Shown one piece after another: positions 33,730 through 44,627 of a DNA stretch of 64,000 nucleotides. This DNA comes from Dendrobium chrysotoxum (lineage: Eukaryota > Streptophyta > Magnoliopsida > Asparagales > Orchidaceae). Position 1 is the first letter of the stretch. Each line of letters opens with the position of its first letter. Made by a program: the position numbers and the translations under genes. The notes beneath the pieces are model-generated. The model was not told the DNA's origin, made no database searches, and saw only the letters and a list, made by a program, of their open reading frames with translations. The DNA is taken from positions 61,876,864 to 61,940,863 of the forward strand of contig CM034307.1 in assembly GCA_019925795.1 (NCBI GenBank). The letters are read 5' to 3'.

Positions 33730-35463
33730 CTATGAAACAGACAATTTGGGCCTCCACACCCAATGTGTACTATGGTGAACAGTGCAGGTGTGCGAGATGT
33801 ATCCTAACATGCCACAAGAAAAATATCTAACACCAGGAAAGGGGTTAACTAATCTACGTAGGTGATAGTACCTCTTCCTAGGTTTGTATGAAACATACTT
33901 TGATGATTTTGAAACAGATTCTTCAAAAGGTGGAGGTGCATAAAACTGTGCAAAAGTAGGAGGTGTTTCATTTTTCTCAAAAGGACTGATTTTAACTTTC
34001 AGAAATTCATTTTCTTTCTTCAAACTTATAATTTCAAATTTCAATGCTCCATTACTACTTTTCACTTCACATGACATGTTGTCTAATTCTTTAAAAGCTC
34101 TTTCTAAATCAACATGCGAGATTTTCAATGAATCATGCTCAGTAATCAGATCAGAATACTTTTTGTTCAGTTCATCAAATTCATCAAGTAAAGATATGTG
34201 ATTGCTGTCAAGTGTGGAATGATCTTTAACTACATAATCATGCTCTTTTTGTAAATTCAGAAATTCTAGTTTCAAGCTAGCATGAGTTTTCTTAAGCTTC
34301 CTATACGATGCATGAATTCTTTCAGACACTTCAAATAATTGATCGTAAGTAAGCTCACATACCTCTTCCTGGTCAAACTGACCAGGATGATCATATGCCA
34401 TCAAACACAAGTTGGTTTCCTCCTCTTCAGCTTCAGTCTCAGAAGAGTCGGATACGGAATCTGCCCAGAATATCTTTTGAATCCTTTTCTTATCCTTCCT
34501 GAATTTTAGTTTCTACTCACCCTTTTCTTTGCTTCGGTGAGCTTTAAGTGTAGGACAATCCGCTTTAATGTATCCAGGCTTCCTGCATTCAAAATAAACA
34601 GTATCAGATGAACACTTAAAATTTTTACTAGACTTGCCCTTGTTCCACTTCTGAAAGTTCTTATATTTCTTCCTTAGAAAGCTTTTGAATTGCCTAGTGA
34701 TTAAGACAACATCATCGCTATCAGACTCGGAAGAATCAGTGTCAGTTTCGTTGGCCTTCAGCACCACAGTTTTCTCCTTCTTCTTCTCACCTGCATCAAG
34801 CTATCTTTGGTTCACCCCTTACTCGTAAGCAATGAGTGACCCAAGTAAATTGTCAATAGAATAATTGTTCAAGTCTTTCGATTCAGTAATTGCAGTTATC
34901 TTAGCATCAAATGAAGAAGGCAAACATCTCAAAATCTTGTTCACTTTTTCATAATTTGTAAGTTCTCTTTCTAAAGCATGCAAAGAAGTGACAATTTGAG
35001 TAAACCTAGTATATATTTTAGAAATAGAGTCAGTAGGTTTCATGCGAAAAAGTTTGTAGTCATGCAGCAATATGTTTAACCTAGACTGTTTGACTTCAGT
35101 TATACCTTCATAAGTGATGCACAATCTATCCCAAATTTTTTTGCCAGTTGTACAAGTAGAAACACGTATGTAATCCTTAGATTTTAAAGCATAGAAAAAA
35201 TAGTTCAAACATTTGACATTCAGTTGGGCTAAGTCACGATCATCAAAAGTCCAATCAGTGAAAGGCAATTCAGTTTTAACATTGTTAATCATTCTAAACG
35301 GTGGTTCATAGTCATCCTTAACAAGCATCCACATGCGATAATCAATTGATTGAAGAAAAGTGGACATGCGAGTTTTCCAAAAATAAAAACGTATGTTATC
35401 AAACAATGGCGGTCGTATAATTGAATAACCTTCAGCAGTATTACGATTACCAAAGTTAGCCAT
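33730..35463 (-). pseudogene. copia Gag with coiled coil and two damaged zinc knuckles
   Basis: The start ATG is at 35463, a short leader away from the primer-binding site. One reading phase runs from 35463 to 33730 with stops at 34819, just below it, and at 34513. The N-terminus MANFGNRNTAEGYSIIRPPL and LWKT-like 'YFWKTRMSTFLQSID' mark a copia Gag. 33950-34390 has a long coiled coil (LKLEFLNLQKEHDYV, LKISHVDLERAFKELD). Both CCHC knuckles, VYFECRKPGYIKADC and RYFSCGMLGYISHTC, have Tyr in place of the first Cys and of the His. Confidence 0.82.
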
Positions 35464-35504
35464 GGATCAAATCAAAAGTTTTTTAAAACTAAATTTTATG
35501 AATC

Positions 35505-35518
35505 CCGCTCTGATACCA
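35505..35518 (-). other. primer-binding site of the minus-strand copia
   Basis: The plus strand reads CCGCTCTGATACCA, the reverse complement of TGGTATCAGAGCGG. That is a perfect match to the plant initiator-Met primer site. It lies two bases from the LTR edge. Confidence 0.9.
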
Positions 35519-35889
35519 CTTGAAAGTTCAATAGGAATGTTAAGCCCTGATGAACTAGTCCCGAGGCTAACCAAGAGGGGGGTGAATTGGTTATTTAAAA
35601 ATTCGTAAGCAACAGGAACAATCTTTTAGATGATTTACAGCGGAAACAAGAAAATACATAAACGAAAAGATCAACCACAGATTTCACCCAAGCAGATAAT
35701 AACAGAAAACTAAAGTGCAGAAAATAATCAGAAAGAACACACCAGATTTTATAGTGGTTCGGTCAACTTGACATACGTCCACTCCCCGGAGCCTCTCCTC
35801 CGGGTATTACACAAACACAAAAGTAACTCTCCTTTTGCTCCCACAGTAAGGCAGAGAAGCCTGTACAAAACTTCTTTCCACCAATCCGG

Positions 35890-36015
35890 TGAGGCAGAGA
35901 ACCTGAACTCCTTTTGCTTCCTCCTGAAGCGGGCAGAGAATCCGAACTCCTTTTGCTTCCTCCTAAAGTAGGCAGAGAACCTGAACTCGTTTCGCTTCCT
36001 CCTGAAGCGGGCAGA
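35890..36015. repeat. ~50-bp tandem repeat in the LTR
   Basis: Three imperfect units of 'gcagagaacctgaactcctt' plus 'ttgcttcctcctgaagcgg'. Confidence 0.8.
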
Positions 36016-36289
36016 GAACTCAAATCTTCTTGCGAACGATCCTCCCACAGAGAACACCGATAGTACGAGAGATGACGAACAAAGAAGACGACTCTGATCC
36101 TTACTTAGAGCAACCTTTGTGAATCCCTCACAAACTCCCCCTCACAAGATCCTCTCTCTCTCCCAAACTCTCTCTCTCTCTAGGGTTTCTCTGTAAAGGA
36201 AAGTGGCAAAAAAAATTTTCTTGTTGGAAGAAAAAGATCATTTATAGGAGGGCTCAAAATTTGCCCTAAATCTCAACTGGTCGGCCAAT

Positions 36290-36945
36290 ATCATCCAGGA
36301 CGATCGATAGATCGTCCTGCACGATCAGTTCAAAATCACTTGTTTCAGCCTGGACGATTTGGATCTTCTGGACGATTAGTAGAAAAAATTGTTCAGATCG
36401 TCCCGTACGATTCTGCGATCGTCCGGGACGATTAGTGTAAATTTAGGAATTTCGTCCAGAAGACCGCTCTGGTCGTCTAGAGGAACTTGTGCTGGACGAC
36501 CTAAAAATGACTTGATCGTCTAGGATGATATTGATATCGTCCTGTATGATTAGTTCAAAAAGTGCCAAAATCGTCCTGATCACCGCTCTGGACGTACAGG
36601 TGAAACACACTGGACGGTCATGATCGTCCCGGATGATATGATCATATCAATTAAATATTAATTGCTTTCCTTGATCACCAGAATAATTTAGGCATAATTG
36701 TACTGGATCGTTCAGGATGATACACGTATCGTCCGGGACGATCAGATCAAATCTCTAAAAATAAAACTTGCCTAACTTGATCTGGCGGCTAAGAACTTCT
36801 GATTTGAGCCTATCGTCCCGTACGATGGATGGATCGTCCAGGACGATCGGCTTAATCAGACAGACTTAACTTGGTCGTCCTAATTAGGGTTTCTATTTTC
36901 AGTTGATCGTCTAGGACGATGTGAATATCGTCCAGGACGATCTGA
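36290..36945. repeat. array of a 15-bp palindrome, ATCGTCCNGGACGAT
   Basis: Perfect or near-perfect copies include 36397-36411, 36418-36432, 36536-36550, 36728-36742, 36812-36826, 36833-36847, 36906-36920 and 36927-36941, with further degenerate copies (e.g. ctggacgat, gatcgtctag). Spacing is irregular, so this is not a simple tandem array. Confidence 0.85.
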
Positions 36946-37081
36946 ACAAAAATTGAACAGAAACTCTAATTCACTCAAGCTCTGCCCCTAAGTGTGTGTG
37001 TGCAAGGTTACTTAGCTAGGGGATCAGTTACATAGCATTTGACTCAATAAAGATGAAAAAATACATTAAACCTAGATTTCA

Positions 37082-37432
37082 AAACAGACTGACTTGAGCT
37101 TGGACTGGCTTGAACTTGTAATTGAACCTACGTACCTGAAAGATTAAACAGGCAATCAGAGACAGAAATGTTTTCTATCATCAAAATCATAATCTTTAAA
37201 ACCAGATTTGCAACAGACCTGTCCAGCAGGGAGAAACTAGGGGCAGCAGCGGGGAGGGAAGTGGAGAGAGGGGGAAAGTTCAGGGGGTAGAGGGGGGAGC
37301 CCATGGAGGAGGCGAGCCCTCCGGGCAGAAGGAAGGGAATCACCTGGGGGAGGAAGCACTCAGAAGCGACTAGACGCCCCCATCTTTTCTTCCGAGTCTA
37401 GTGAGCCGCACCCCAGTCGTTGATCTCGTTGG

Positions 37433-37433
<1 letters not shown>
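37082..37433. other. spacer between the copia LTR and the direct-repeat unit
   Basis: Purine-rich at 37220-37350. The short frame 37128-37343 has no domain. Confidence 0.4.

Positions 37434-37501
<68 letters not shown>
37434..37501. repeat. (CT)n microsatellite
   Basis: About 34 CT units. It forms the left edge of direct-repeat copy L. The minus-strand low-complexity RE frame here is an artefact. Confidence 0.95.
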
Positions 37502-37506
<5 letters not shown>

Positions 37507-38620
37507 GTCGTGGTTCGGCCCAACTCCGATGACCTAGCTGACCACCTCCTCTCCTCCCTAGCCGACCGAACCCCATTCCTAAGCAAATATTCAGCTACAG
37601 CGAGCTGACTGTCTCTCATAGACTAGATGCAAAGCTTGCGGATAGGGCATTGAAAGAGAGATTGCTCTTTACTCGATGGAATATGATGACAAGCTCCATA
37701 GTCACTCATATCAAAGAAACTTGTAGTAATCTGCCTCAGAAATTATTTGGACATGATGAAAGAGAAAGGTTGTACGTAGATCTATTCCAGACTTGGCTGT
37801 GGCATTAAATGCACATTAATAAATATTTTAAAATAAAAATTTATTATGAATATTTTAGTTATATTTTTATTGTTAAAATATTAAGTATATCATAAATAAT
37901 TATAACTATTAATATTTATTTACAAGTGTACAAAATACACATGAATAAAAATAAAAAAATTTTAAAATCAAAATTAAAATTTAATAAATAATATCATTTT
38001 ATTTAATATTTTAAATAAATATTAAAAAATAATTAATTCATATTTAGAAGAAAAGCTCTTTGTTATGAGGTTTTTTATTTAGAATTGTTTGATGAACTTT
38101 AATAAGGTATTAAATAAATAAGATCAAATATAGAATATGTGACAAACATCAATATTCCAAATATTTTAATCAGAATGTTCTAACCATGATTTAGTTAAGG
38201 CCTTTTAATTGTCAAATTTTCTTTGAGATTAATATATAATTAATTAATCAAAATTTATATTATATTCATTTTAAAGAAAATATATTGACTATAAAACTCA
38301 TCTCTACCTAATTTGTATTAGAATATCCTCAACATAAGTACAAAGCTAATAAAAATTAAATTTTAAAATAAAATGAAAATAAAGCATGTAAATGAAAACG
38401 TAATATATTATTATACATTAATGCTAACAATAGTGATGTGCTATGCATTGTCCTACATCAGCATATGTTTTTGACTTGCAGCAATATAAATCCCCAATTA
38501 TTCTATATATATATATATATATAGCAAATATGCAAATAATGAAAGTGCCTATACATTTACAATAAGTTCAGCAGTCAGGTCACAATGTAACTTAAGTACT
38601 TGATGTATATTATTTTCATC
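37434..38620 (+). repeat. ~1.2-kb direct repeat, copy L
   Basis: It is collinear with 43571-44912. Both start in a CT run, then a gene-like ~370-bp part ('gtggttcggccc', 'ctcctctcctccctagccgacc', 'attgaaagagagattgctc'), then AT-rich DNA to 'ttgatgtatat'. The gene-like part can be read with one frame change as LADHLLSSLADRTPFLSKYS and SHRLDAKLADRALKERLLF. I do not recognise the protein. It may be a gene fragment carried by a transposon. Confidence 0.75.
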
Positions 38621-38688
38621 AAAAAAAATATTAAAGCAACATATACTCAGCAACTTAATAAATTAATAGTATTTTACTTCATTATTTA
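38508..38688 (+). repeat. inverted repeat, left arm
   Basis: Reverse complement of 40142-40317, about 175 bp ('gcaaatatgcaaataatgaaa' to 'tttacttcattattta'). A third, partial copy is at 44822-44912 in direct orientation. Confidence 0.85.
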
Positions 38689-38708
38689 GGGTTTAAGGTT
38701 TAGGGTAT
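38683..38708 (+). repeat. short telomere-like tract
   Basis: 'atTTAGGGTTTAAGGTTTAGGGTa' contains TTTAGGG, TTTAAGG and TTTAGGG, the plant telomere unit with one variant. It sits directly at the inner edge of the inverted-repeat arm. Confidence 0.6.
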
Positions 38709-38710
38709 CT

Positions 38711-38775
38711 GGTGATGTGGCGCATCGTGATTGGCCTCCAGACGATATGGTGACCGCACGGAATAATCTCTCGGA
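38711..38775 (+). repeat. short direct repeat next to the arm, first copy
   Basis: 'ggtgatgtggcgcatcgtgattggcc...gaccgcacggaataat' resembles 40333-40398 ('ggtgacatggcgcattctgattggcc...gaccgcacgtaataat') in the same orientation. The adjoining arms are inverted. Confidence 0.75.
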
Positions 38776-40141
38776 GAAAGGAGGGTTTGGTCAATGGCCA
38801 CTTGGACTAGGCTATTATTTGGTATGATTTAAATGGTTTAGGGCTCCATCACACTCAAAAACTTATGATTTTGGGCATAGATTTGTCTTGTTGAACTCCA
38901 TTATCTTGACTTTAAATTTTCTTTTTCTTAAATCCAAGTCAAGATGGCTTTTAAAATAATTTTAAAGTTCTTGAATTTAATTTTAAGTTTTTTTCTAAAT
39001 CTAACAAATTATTCAAAAAAATTAAAGTTATCAGATTAATTTTTTTAAGGGCTATGATTAAGTATAAACTTCACAAGAATAATAAAAAACCAAAAATGCT
39101 TAATCTTTTTATCACACTTCATCATTCATAACACTTATTTGATAAAGCACATTATAAAGAAAATATGATAATTAAGGAGTTATTTGATTGGATGAATTTT
39201 AGTGTATTATACTTTAAATGCCCGTATTAAAAGTTTAAATATTTAATTGGTTGAAAATAAATCTAAAATATTTATTAAGAAATTTAAAACTAATTATTAA
39301 AATTTTAAACAAGTAGCTCCTAATAGAATTTCTTTTGTCATTTCATTCATGTAGTTACCACTAAATATTAAAATAGTATATATATTATTTTTATAAAATT
39401 ATGAATATATTTTGTATTTACGGATAATGTTTTGTTTAATTGCTCATTTAGTGGTGTGAATAAAAAAAATATATTTTAAAAAATAATTGTTCTATATATT
39501 CACTTAATTTTTAAGTGAGAATAAATTATTTATTTTGACTAATTTATGAAACTTAAAATCAATATTAATTTGCTTGAGCTTAGCTTAATAAAATACTCAT
39601 TAATCATACTCATTAAGCTAATGATACACATTTGAATAATATCAATCTCCTAAGTTAGCACTGTTAAAATATTTTAAAAATATTTTCATGTTTGTTCTCT
39701 TTTTCTTTACCTCCTATTTTATCATTCTTTTTTGCAAATTCCATCTACTAAGTTTAGCACTTTTAAGAAGTATTAATAGAAATTATATTTAAAATTTATT
39801 ACATTTTAAAAATATTTCCATATTTGATCTCTTATTTTATTATTATTTTTACTAATTTAAGATTAAAAATGCTTAAATTCTAATAATTTTCTCTATTGTT
39901 GACTCTTTACATCTCTACATGAAAATAAATGGTGGGTGAGAAAACGAAGCACTGAATATGATTGCAAATGCTTCTAATTCAGGCATGAAGCCTTATGTGT
40001 ATAGCTAAGCCATTAGGAAAGGTGAGCAAAATGGAAAATTTATGGCCCCATGAGATGGAGATGTGGTCCTTTGAACCTTAGTGGCAAATAAGAATGATCA
40101 CATTTAAAAGCTCAATCTTGGCGCAATTAGGAGAATTCAAC
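38776..40141. other. AT-rich spacer between inverted arms
   Basis: No open frame or transposase motif was found. Confidence 0.55.
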
Positions 40142-40317
40142 TAAATAATGAAGTAAAATACTATTAATTATTAAGTTGCTGAGTATATATTGGTTTAATT
40201 TTTTTTTTCATGAAAATAATATACATCAAGTACTCAAGTTACATTGTGACCTGACTGCTGAGCATATTGTAAATGTATAGGTACTTTCATTATTTGCATA
40301 TTTGTTATATATATAAC
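40142..40317 (-). repeat. inverted repeat, right arm
   Basis: Counterpart of 38508-38688. The overlapping frame 40226-40456 is not gene-like. Confidence 0.85.
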
Positions 40318-41000
40318 GGTACACAACGTATTGGTGACATGGCGCATTCTGATTGGCCTTCAGAGGGCGTCTCATGACCGCACGTAATAATTTTACTCTT
40401 CCTCCTACATGTCCCCAGAGAGATGACGAGTTGTAGCTATCCAACCGGAAGTTCAAGATTATGTGCCATCATAAAATAATTTGAAGATTGAATTATTCAT
40501 GTCATTATAATCTCTACATGCCGCAAAATTTGAAAGCTTTTGTGTTCTTCTCATTTGCAACCAAATTTCTCTCCCTTTCAAAGCTTCCATTTATAACTTC
40601 ACTTTGCTTTCAAAGAGCAGGGAAATGAATCCTAAAAGAAGAAAAGTGGTTAATGGAAAGTAAAAGAAAGGACTATTGGGAAATCTCTCACGCAAGATAT
40701 CTTTTCTTTATTGAATTTTTGGGGGGGTAGTTCCCAGACCTCTAAACCTGATGAAGACTCACTTATTGCCAATGCAGGGAGATGCTTGCCCATTCAGAGA
40801 AGCAGCTGTGACACGCACTTAAAGTAGAACCCACCTTCTTTAGAATCTACGCTTCTTTCAGATTTTCTTCCACTTAAGAGTGAGGGCTTAGAACAAATGT
40901 GCAGTCAAAAACAGCCAATAAAAAAATCAGAGGCTGAAGAAAAAAATATCAATAACAACCCAAAAAAATAAAAAAAGAGAAGGACAAAAACAGACAGAGA
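40318..41000. other. non-coding spacer
   Basis: It contains the second copy of the short direct repeat (40333-40398). Nothing else was recognised. Confidence 0.5.
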
Positions 41001-41703
41001 AACTGTCTGGTCTGGACTTAGAAAAATACATAATATATCATTGTATCCGAATCAGAGTCTTCCTTGGTCTCCCGAAGACCATCAGAAGGGAGGGAGGCAA
41101 GCTTCATCATTGTCCAAGGCCCAAAATTGGGCATGCCTGACAAAACTAAGGGAGCACGAGAGGCATCGGTATAATCTGAATTGAAAGGCGACATGAGAGG
41201 CATCAGTATATTCTGAATCGAACGGCAACATGAGCAGCAAATAACACAGCAAGACAGAAAGGCCCATCCATATCCAAAATTCATACTCATAACCTTCCAT
41301 AAGTGCCCAGAATACCACAAGGTCAGAATACCGCATAATCCAAACAGCCGTAAGATGCAATGACATCATATTCAGAACAAAACATAGACATATCCATCAA
41401 CAAAACCCAAAAGCAAGAAATAAAATGACAAGAACAGGAATAAGAGGAATTCAGCTATGCTTCAGATGAAATTTATCCTTCAGAAACTCCCCGTTTTTCA
41501 TCTATATATCTTAAGGAAGATAGCTCTAGAAATCTTTTTAGCAAGAATAACAGCACACATAGCTTTGGAATTAAAGCACATGTTATTGCGTTCAGACCAA
41601 ATGAAGTAAACCGTGGCATTTAGGATAAGCAGCATGCCATTTTTAATATTATCAGGCTCAGAAAGCCCCCCAATAAGATCAAAGGCTTGTAAGATAGTGG
41701 GCC

Positions 41704-42360
41704 TTAGATAGAACTTTGGAAATAGGGAATTAATTTAATCAACACCATAAATGAATAATTGCATTCAAACATCAAATGAGAGAGAGTTTCAATGTAATCC
41801 TGACAAAAATTGCAAGAAGAGTCTTGTATTTGAATGTTTCTTTTAGATAGATTATCCACAGTTTTCAAACCTCCCCGAAGCGCCATCATCCAAGAGAATA
41901 CAGAGTATCTCAAAGAGTATTTTTTATGCCAAACCAAAGAATGCCAATCCAGAGTGACATCATTTGCAAAAAATTCCAAGTAGAAATCTTTGAAAGTAGC
42001 ATTCTCAAAATTATCCCAACATATGTGATTAGAATTATTGTGAGTAATGGGTATGCCATGAATAAAGTCACTAAAGTGGGGTTCAATCAGCTGTGGAAGA
42101 ACCCAGGTATTGCCTTGCATCCATTTAGCCAGCTTAGAATGGGAATTGCAAACCGAAGAAATGGTAACATCCGGAAATCTATCAGTGATAGAGTGACCCG
42201 AACACCAATGATCCCATTGGATAGGAATAGGACTGTTTTGCCTAATGACAAATATGAATTTATTTCTAACCATGCAGCAGTATGACAAATACTTTTCCCA
42301 AAGGCTGTTGCATTGTGCTGGACTGGTTTCTAAGGAGAAATGTAACGAGTGTGAAGCCAA
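41704..42360 (-). pseudogene. LINE ORF2 C-terminal zinc region (zf-RVT type)
   Basis: A 218-codon open frame with WHSLVWHKKYSLRYSVFSWM, then CNFCQDYIETLSHLMFEC. This is the C-x2-C ... H-x4-C arrangement of the domain that follows RT in plant LINEs. Confidence 0.8.
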
Positions 42361-42430
42361 TTAGCTAGAGGAGAAGATCTATTGTAACATCTCATAATTG
42401 TGTCACAGTTATAAGCAAATCTTAAACACG

Positions 42431-42704
42431 CTAAAGAGGCAATCCCAAGACCTCCATTAGAGAGAGGCTTACAGGTATTAGCTCAAGAAATAAGATGAAC
42501 CCGCCTGAGTGGGGTATCCCTAAAATATAAGAATTTAGAGCATAGTTTCCCAATAGCCTTACAAATAAATTTAGGAATGATAGTTCCTCTAATCCAATAA
42601 GCCATTGTATTGGTAATGGTAAATTTGATATATTGTAACCTACCTGCAAAAGAGAGAAGTCTAGCCTTCCAACCCGAAAGGAGGTTAGTAATATTTTCAA
42701 TCAA
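42431..42704 (-). pseudogene. LINE ORF2 thumb/connection part
   Basis: In one frame: MIENITNLLSGWKARLLSFA, GRLQYIKFTITNTMAYWIRG and PKFICKAIGKLCSKFLYF. W-K-LS-AGRLQ is a hallmark downstream of LINE RT. It is shifted in frame relative to the RT core. Confidence 0.8.
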
Positions 42705-42811
42705 AGGTGAATCTTAGAGTTTGATCCTACTTAGAGATATGGGAATCCCTAAGTAAGAAATTTTGGTGGAAATATTAGGAATTTGAAGAGAATTAGATAT
42801 GTGAGAAGCTT

Positions 42812-42831
42812 GGGGGGGGGGGGGGGGGGGG
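42812..42831 (+). repeat. G20 homopolymer
   Basis: Twenty consecutive G lie inside the LINE coding region, between the RT core and the thumb part, where no such run is expected in coding sequence. The true length may be uncertain, because such runs are hard to sequence. Confidence 0.9.
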
Positions 42832-42846
42832 AAGAAGAGAGCTTTT

Positions 42847-43215
42847 TTACAGGTTTAGGTGCAAGCCAGAGAGATTGGAGAACATGTTAAGAATTCTCAT
42901 GAGGCTATTGCAGTTGGGAATATCAACCTTCCCAAAGACCAACAGGTCATCAACATATGTGAGATGGGAGAGGAGGAACCTCTCAAAATTGAAGCATTGA
43001 AATGTATGAGCATCATTAGGGTCATCAATGAGACAAAAAAGAGCATCAATAATGATACAAAATAGATAAGGGCTAAGAGGACATCCTTGCCTTAGTCCAG
43101 AGGAGGAAGGGAAAAACCCCTCAAGCGCCCCGTCAATGCAGATAGAGAAATGAATGTCATTGATGCATGCTTTAATCCAATTAATAAAAATTGTAGGAAA
43201 ACCTTTCTGAGCCAT
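42847..43215 (-). pseudogene. LINE reverse transcriptase core
   Basis: MAQKGFPTIFINWIKACIND, SSSGLRQGCPLSPYLFCIII and LTYVDDLLVFGK. LRQGCPLSPYLF and the (Y/F)xDD active site define non-LTR RT. An extended N-terminal part continues in another phase to about 43500, with a stop or shift around 43270. Confidence 0.88.
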
Positions 43216-43569
43216 TCTAGCAAAGAGAAACTCCCTGGAGACAGTGTCAAAAGCTTTCCTGATATCAAATTTTGCACAAAAAAAAATTATATTTGTTGTT
43301 CTTATTGAACAAACTGAGAATTTTCGCTGCCATGATAGGATTATCTATGGAGAGCCTATTGGAAATGAAAGCAGCTTGACTCTGATGAATGATCTCAGGC
43401 ATAATCACTTTCATACGAGAAGCAAGAACCTTTGCAATAGTTTTATGGAAAACATTGCATAGTGCAATAGGTCTAAAATCTTGAATATTCTCAGCATGAG
43501 TCTTTAAGAGAGTCTTTTAATAAACTATTAAAGAACCAAATATCAACAAGATCTTGTTTAATCACATTC

Positions 43570-43570
<1 letters not shown>

Positions 43571-43602
<32 letters not shown>
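43571..43602. repeat. (TC)16 microsatellite
   Basis: Left edge of direct-repeat copy R. It abuts the broken LINE. Confidence 0.95.
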
Positions 43603-43605
<3 letters not shown>

Positions 43606-44627
43606 GTGGTCCAGCCCAAATCCAACAACCTAGCCGACGACCTCCTCTCCTCCCTAGCCGACCGAACCTCATTCCTAAGCAAATATTAAGCTACAACGAG
43701 CTGATTGGCTCTCACAGACCGGATGCAAAGTTTGCGGATAGAGCATTGAAAGAGAGATTGCTCTTTACTCATGGAATATGATGACAAGCTCCATAGCCAC
43801 ACATATCAAAGAAACATGTAATAATCTGTCCTAGAAATTGTTTGAACATGATGAAGGAGAAAGATTGTAACAATCTACTCCATACTTAGTTGAGAGAGTA
43901 GAGCTGTTTAAATGTATTAGTTTTATTGCACCTATATCAAATGCACGTTAATAAAAATTTTAAAATAAAAAATTATTATGAAAATTTTTGTTATATTTTT
44001 ATTGTTTAAATGAAAATTTTATTAAGTATATCACAAATAATTATAATTATTAATATTTATTTACAAGTGGACAAAATACAGATGAATAAAAATAAAAAAA
44101 AAATTAAAATCAAAATTAAATTTTAATAAATAATATCATTTTGTTTAATATTTTTAAAATACATATTTAAAAAAAAAATTAATTCACATTTAGAAGAAAA
44201 GCTTTTTGTTATGAGGTTTTTGATTTAGAATTGTTTGATGAACTTTAAGAGGGTATGAAATAAACAAGATCGAATATAGGATATGTGAGAAATATCAATA
44301 TGCCAAATTTTTTAATCAGAATGTTCTAACCCTAATTTAGTTAAGGCCTTATAATTGTCAAATTTGCTTTGAGATTAATATATAATTAATTAATCAAAAT
44401 TTATATTATATTCATTTCAAAGAAAATATAATGACTATAAAACTCATCTCTATCAAATTTGCATCCGAACATCCTCAACATAATACAAAGCTAATAAACA
44501 TTAAATTTTAAAATAAATTAAAAATAAAGCATGTAAATGAAAATATAATATATTATTATACATTAATGCTAACAATAGTGACGTGCTCTGCATTATCCTA
44601 TATCAACATATATAATTAATTAATCAG

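Larger units (their letters stand above)
30594..37081 (-). mobile_element. decayed copia-type LTR retrotransposon, minus strand
   Basis: Reading right to left: LTR, primer-binding site, gag, protease, integrase, reverse transcriptase, RNase H. Integrase before RT defines the copia superfamily. The long Gag with a coiled-coil insert and a second zinc knuckle, and the LTR edge words 'ggctaaccaagagggggg', recall the SIRE/Maximus group, though that placement is from memory. The coding region is broken by several stops and at least two frameshifts. Only the 5' LTR is present, so the element is truncated on its 3' side. Confidence 0.85.
35521..37081 (-). repeat. 5' LTR of the minus-strand copia (outer edge uncertain)
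   Basis: The inner edge is set by the primer-binding site: the plus strand begins TGAAAGTTCAATAGG. The outer edge is inferred at '..gatttca' (37081), which would give TGAAA/TTTCA ends. Inside are 'gctaaccaagagggg', three ~50-bp units of 'agaa(c/t)c(t/c)gaactccttttgcttcctcct' at 35890-36010, and the palindrome array at 36290-36945. Frames 35749-36057 only reflect the tandem units. Confidence 0.65.
41000..43560 (-). mobile_element. decayed LINE (L1-type non-LTR retrotransposon)
   Basis: Minus-strand fragments in order: 'DFRPIALCNVFHKTIAKVLA', 'IIHQSQAAFISNRLSIDNPI', 'FDIRKAFDTVSREFLF', then the RT core, then a zf-RVT-type zinc region. All are typical of plant LINE ORF2. The N-terminal endonuclease and ORF1 are absent, and the element is cut at about 43560 where direct-repeat copy R begins. 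41000-41700 is probably the 3' part. No clear poly(A) end was found. Confidence 0.82.

Noticed and set aside
36290..36945. CRISPR-like array of short palindromic repeats
   Set aside because: Spacing is irregular, the context is a plant LTR, there are no cas genes, and the repeats are too short.
37370..37576. Minus-strand protein with a long Arg-Glu repeat
   Set aside because: It is only the translation of the (CT)n microsatellite; nothing outside the run is coding-like.
40226..40456. 76-codon minus-strand frame over the inverted arm
   Set aside because: It spans a transposon arm and the short direct repeat, and has no domain.
41926..42285. 119-codon plus-strand frame
   Set aside because: It is the antisense shadow of the LINE zinc-region frame on the minus strand.
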